A stretch of DNA of 8,685 bases from assembly GCA_002338605.1 (NCBI GenBank), contig DDIP01000347.1, positions 2,434 through 11,118 of the forward strand, read 5' to 3'. This document shows positions 5,853-8,685 of the stretch, in pieces; the first letter of the stretch is position 1; the number at the start of each line of letters is the position of its first letter. A model generated the notes under the pieces. It had not been told where the DNA came from and searched no databases. It was given only the letters and a program-made list of their open reading frames with translations. A program made the position numbers and the translations under genes. The stretch comes from Proteobacteria bacterium UBA1847 (GTDB lineage Bacteria > Pseudomonadota > Gammaproteobacteria > Steroidobacterales > Woeseiaceae).

Positions 5853-7532
5853 CTAGCGGGCGCCCAGTTCCCTCAGGTGCTGCTGGACCCGATCGCCGCT
5901 AGCGAGCGCCAGCATGATGACCAGATCACCCGCTTCTGCCCACTCCAACGCAGCAACGAGGGCCTCGATTTCAAGCTCGACATGTAAAACCTGGGATGCG
6001 TCGGCGCCGCAGCGCATGAGCTCGTCCTGCATTAGAGCAAAGACATCGCCGCGCCCACGCCCGCGATAATAGTCGGCGAGTTCCGAGATGATTACGCGGT
6101 CCAGCCCGATCGCCCAGGCATTACGGGTCATCTCGCGGATCAGTCCGTCCGTCCGGTCGCCGGCCTGTCCGAAACACAGCACCCGCCGCCTGGCGGGAAC
6201 GGCTTTCGCCATGCTGAACAGCGCCTGCATTGCGGCGGGGTTATGGGCAAAGTCGACCAGTACGTTCACGCCACCCAGCGTGTACAGGTTGCAGCGCCCC
6301 GGGTTGTCCCCCTGGTCCATGCTGGTCAGACCGTTGCGAATGGCGTCAATCGGATAGCCCAGACTGGCCGTCAGCGCGGACGCCGCCAGCGCATTGGCAA
6401 CATTGTGTCGCGCATGACCGCCGAGCGTGACCGGGATATCGACGCTGGAACAAATGTTTTCCGACACGCCATCCTCGACACGGATCAGTTCAACGCCTTG
6501 CAATGCGTATACGGCGTTGCCAAGGTCAATCTGCTGCTGCACGAAATCATTTTCCATGTCGAGGCTGAACCAGGCCATTGAGCCACCAAACTCAGTAGCT
6601 TTTTCTCGGAGACGCGCGTCGTCGGCGTTCAGGATCAGCCGCCCTGACCGGCGTACAGCGCGACTGACGATCCACTTGATGTCCAGCAGCTCATCAAGAC
6701 TCTGCGTTCCGAAGTCACCGAGGTGATCTTCTGTAACATTGGTGATCAACGCGGCGTCGGCCCTGTCAACGCCGAGGCCTCGTCGCAGCAGACCACCGCG
6801 CGCCGCTTCGAGTATCGCGACATCAACATTCTGCTGCCGCAGTACTTTGCGCGCACCGCCGGGGCCGGACCAGTCGCCACGCTCGATAATGTCGTTGTTG
6901 ACGGCGATCCAGTCCGTCGAACACAGGCCAACATTGTCCCCGGCCAATTGCGCGATGTGCAACGCCATGCGCACGGTTGTCGTCTTGCCATTCGTGCCGG
7001 TGACGATACCGACCGGCACGTCCATGTAGCGATCCCAATGCACGGTGTCGGGCAGCTCGCGAACAGGCCAGGTCTCGGACCCCCGGCCAAGCCCCAGTGA
7101 AACTTCATCGTCATCCCAGAGCAGGCTCGTGCCATGCGATTTCGCCGCATGAATCATCGCCATGAGTTGCGGGTTGGCTTCTTCGGCAATCGATGCCCGC
7201 AGTGCGGCCACCGTAGCGTCAAAATCGGGAACCTCGACCGGGACATGCAACTCGGCGGCGCTTGCAGACCATGCCCATTCGTTGATTTCAGTTGCTGCGT
7301 ACAGTGCGTCGATCGGAGCCGAAAACGCCATGCTGATGCCACCTTGTAACTTGCGGGATGCAAATTGCGGTGTGGCCCAGCCGAGCGCAGCGACCATTCG
7401 TAGCACATGTTGCTTCCAGGCGGGCAGCAGGCCATCCGCCTCGTCAGGAGTACAGGCTACATCCAGTACTGTGCCCGGTCCGTCAAAAATCAGGCTCGGC
7501 CCGGTCAGTCTGCGCGCATCGAGAAACCGCAT
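5853..7532 (-). CDS. Mur ligase family protein, CphA paralogue lacking the ATP-grasp domain
   Basis: This 559-residue protein is related to cyanophycin synthetase. Residues about 1-160 resemble the CphA N-terminal domain and linker: MRFLDARRLTGP at the start, GGISMAF (64-70), and MIHAAKSHG with SLGLGRGSETWPV (126-157), where CphA has EAEARGIP...IQLGYG. The ATP-grasp domain that should follow is missing, and the chain passes directly into a full Mur-ligase module. That module has P-loop GTNGKTTT (179-186), LEAARGGLLRRGLG (241-254), NVTEDHLG (265-272), the candidate carbamylated lysine K286 in LLDIKWIV, LNADD (301-305), GGHARHNVANALAA (371-384), DFAHNPAA (427-434) and YYRGRGRGD (488-496). All ATP-binding and catalytic motifs look intact, so it is probably an active amide ligase. 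Its start lies 8 bases after the cphA stop, so cotranscription and translational coupling are likely. A role in cyanophycin or a related peptide is inferred; the substrate is not known. Confidence 0.88.
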   Translation of the reverse strand: MRFLDARRLTGPSLIFDGPGTVLDVACTPDEADGLLPAWKQHVLRMVAALGWATPQFASRKLQGGISMAFSAPIDALYAATEINEWAWSASAAELHVPVEVPDFDATVAALRASIAEEANPQLMAMIHAAKSHGTSLLWDDDEVSLGLGRGSETWPVRELPDTVHWDRYMDVPVGIVTGTNGKTTTVRMALHIAQLAGDNVGLCSTDWIAVNNDIIERGDWSGPGGARKVLRQQNVDVAILEAARGGLLRRGLGVDRADAALITNVTEDHLGDFGTQSLDELLDIKWIVSRAVRRSGRLILNADDARLREKATEFGGSMAWFSLDMENDFVQQQIDLGNAVYALQGVELIRVEDGVSENICSSVDIPVTLGGHARHNVANALAASALTASLGYPIDAIRNGLTSMDQGDNPGRCNLYTLGGVNVLVDFAHNPAAMQALFSMAKAVPARRRVLCFGQAGDRTDGLIREMTRNAWAIGLDRVIISELADYYRGRGRGDVFALMQDELMRCGADASQVLHVELEIEALVAALEWAEAGDLVIMLALASGDRVQQHLRELGAR

Positions 7533-7540
7533 GAGTTCTG

Positions 7541-8685
7541 CTAGTCGCCTTCTTCCCGGGCGATTCGAACACCGCGCTCATCGCTGATGATTTCGATATC
7601 GCCATCGAGGTCGAATCCTGCGAGTTCGGGCAATTCAATCTCGGGTTGCGACTTTTTATTGGTGCCTGCCGCGGCCTTGCCCGAATTGAAATAAATGATC
7701 TGTTTCCAGGCGCGCTTGACGTTATCGCCCAGGATCAGGATCAAATCGCCTTCCTCGGCGATCTCCAGCGCATGTCGTGTCGCTTCCTGTTCATCCGTAA
7801 TCACCTCGATCCGTTCTTCCGGGATGCCTGCAGCGATCAGGGCTTCTTTCTGCATGATCGCGACTTCATCGTCACCACGTCCGCGGCGACTGTCGTCGCA
7901 ACGGCAAATATAGTGGTCGAAATGCCCTGCCGCGATCGTCGCAATTTCCCGGATGTCTTCATCGCGCCTGTCGCCCGGGGCCGAAATCACCATGATCTTG
8001 CGTCCGGCCGCCTCGAAGCGATCGACCAGCGCGCACATCGCCTTCACCGCTGCTGGATTGTGTGCGTAATCAAGAATGACGCGGAACGGATGTTCGTCGT
8101 AAATATTCATGCGACCGGGTGCCTGGAAATAGCTCGAGTCGAACGTGCGCAGACCCTGTCGAATATCTTCAAGGCTGACCTGCAAATTGTAGGCAAGCGC
8201 CGCGGCAAACATGGCGTTCTGCACATTGTGCAGGGCGCGCCCCTCGACGGTGGCCGGAATCAGGTGTGACCAGAGCAAGGGTGTGTGAGCATGATTATCG
8301 TAGATGGTAACAAGGTGACCGTTCATGCCTTTTTCCAGCACAAACGCCTGGCCACCCGCCTGGATATGTTGCTTCACGAGCGGATGCGCCGGGTTCATCG
8401 TGACGTAGCAGACCTTCTCGGCATCGGTGTAGTCGGCCATCTGCAGACACAATGCATCGTCCGCATTCAGTACCGCTGCGTGCGTCGCGATTTCAATCGG
8501 CACACGTTTCACTTCGGCGAGCTGCTCCAGCGTATCGATGCCACGCAATCCCAGGTGATCGGCGCTGACATTCAGGCAGGCGGCGACATCGCAGGTCTGG
8601 AATCCCAGGCCGCTGCGCAACATTCCGCCGCGCGCCGTTTCCATAACCGCCGCATCGACCGACGGATCGCGCAGTATCATCTGCG
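7541..8685 (-). CDS. cphA: Cyanophycin synthetase, C-terminal Mur-ligase part (N-terminus beyond window)
   Basis: The C-terminal 381 codons of CphA are present; the frame is open to the right edge, so the N-terminal domain, ATP-grasp domain and P-loop lie outside. CphA polymerises aspartate and arginine into cyanophycin, a nitrogen-storage granule. Counted from the Met at 8680, visible motifs are LRDPSVDAAVMETARGG (3-19), NVSADHLGLRGIDTL (37-51) with the candidate carbamylated lysine K58, LNADD (71-75), ALHNVQNAMFAAALA (149-163), APGRMNIY (187-194), DYAHNPAAVKAM (204-215), APGDRRDEDI (234-243), DDSRRGRGD (262-270) and EEGDLILILGDNVK (309-322). These match the M domain that adds arginine to the aspartate side chain. 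About 48 residues follow the usual end of the fold, forming an acidic tail. The CphA-like ligase gene follows after 8 bases. No cyanophycinase (cphB) gene is in the window. Confidence 0.93.
   Translation of the reverse strand, partial: QMILRDPSVDAAVMETARGGMLRSGLGFQTCDVAACLNVSADHLGLRGIDTLEQLAEVKRVPIEIATHAAVLNADDALCLQMADYTDAEKVCYVTMNPAHPLVKQHIQAGGQAFVLEKGMNGHLVTIYDNHAHTPLLWSHLIPATVEGRALHNVQNAMFAAALAYNLQVSLEDIRQGLRTFDSSYFQAPGRMNIYDEHPFRVILDYAHNPAAVKAMCALVDRFEAAGRKIMVISAPGDRRDEDIREIATIAAGHFDHYICRCDDSRRGRGDDEVAIMQKEALIAAGIPEERIEVITDEQEATRHALEIAEEGDLILILGDNVKRAWKQIIYFNSGKAAAGTNKKSQPEIELPELAGFDLDGDIEIISDERGVRIAREEGD

Noticed and set aside
5845..5868. Possible terminator between the EVE and Mur-ligase genes
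   Set aside because: Only an imperfect ACTG/CAGT pairing and the short GGGCGCCC palindrome are present, with no U-run on either strand.
7646..8269. 207-codon open frame on the plus strand inside cphA
   Set aside because: It is antisense to conserved CphA motifs, with no recognisable family.

Overview
The window reads as a chromosomal segment of a Gram-negative proteobacterium, most likely a gammaproteobacterium. Reasons are the dense packing, GC-rich codon use, and the family set: a PuuA-type ligase with an IclR regulator, a DUF47-Pit pair, an EVE-domain protein and a proteobacterial cyanophycin synthetase with a tandem paralogue. The taxon is inference from gene content only. There are eight protein genes, two cut by the window edges. 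I see no RNA genes, insertion sequences, CRISPR arrays or broken genes, and no stretch above about 120 bases without a gene.

Left part (1-2000): a truncated IclR-family regulator gene (minus) diverges from a glutamine-synthetase-family gene (plus) of the gamma-glutamylputrescine synthetase type. Their 110-bp divergent region holds a 29-bp near-perfect palindrome (513-541), a strong candidate operator for the regulator. The pair suggests regulated gamma-glutamylation of an amine (a polyamine or similar), the first step of an amine catabolic or detoxification route.

Middle part (1997-5273, all minus): a DUF47/PhoU-like protein, a PiT-type phosphate permease and a Spinster-like MFS transporter are transcribed in that order with gaps of 42 and 19 bases, so probably as one operon. 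The first two are a well-known phosphate-uptake pair. The MFS gene is an unexpected third member. Its stop codon overlaps the stop of the convergent ligase gene through a shared CTAG.

Right part (5392-8685): an EVE-domain protein gene (plus) starts divergently from the phosphate operon and ends 8 bases from a convergent pair on the minus strand. That pair is the C-terminal part of a cyanophycin synthetase (cphA, running off the right edge) followed after 8 bases by a 559-residue cphA paralogue. The paralogue keeps the CphA-like N-terminal region and the complete Mur-ligase module but has no ATP-grasp domain. In canonical CphA, ATP-grasp adds aspartate to the backbone and the Mur module adds arginine side chains, so the second protein looks like a detached side-chain-ligase half. 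This is the most interesting item in the window. Nitrogen handling links the left and right ends only thematically; nothing shows they are co-regulated.
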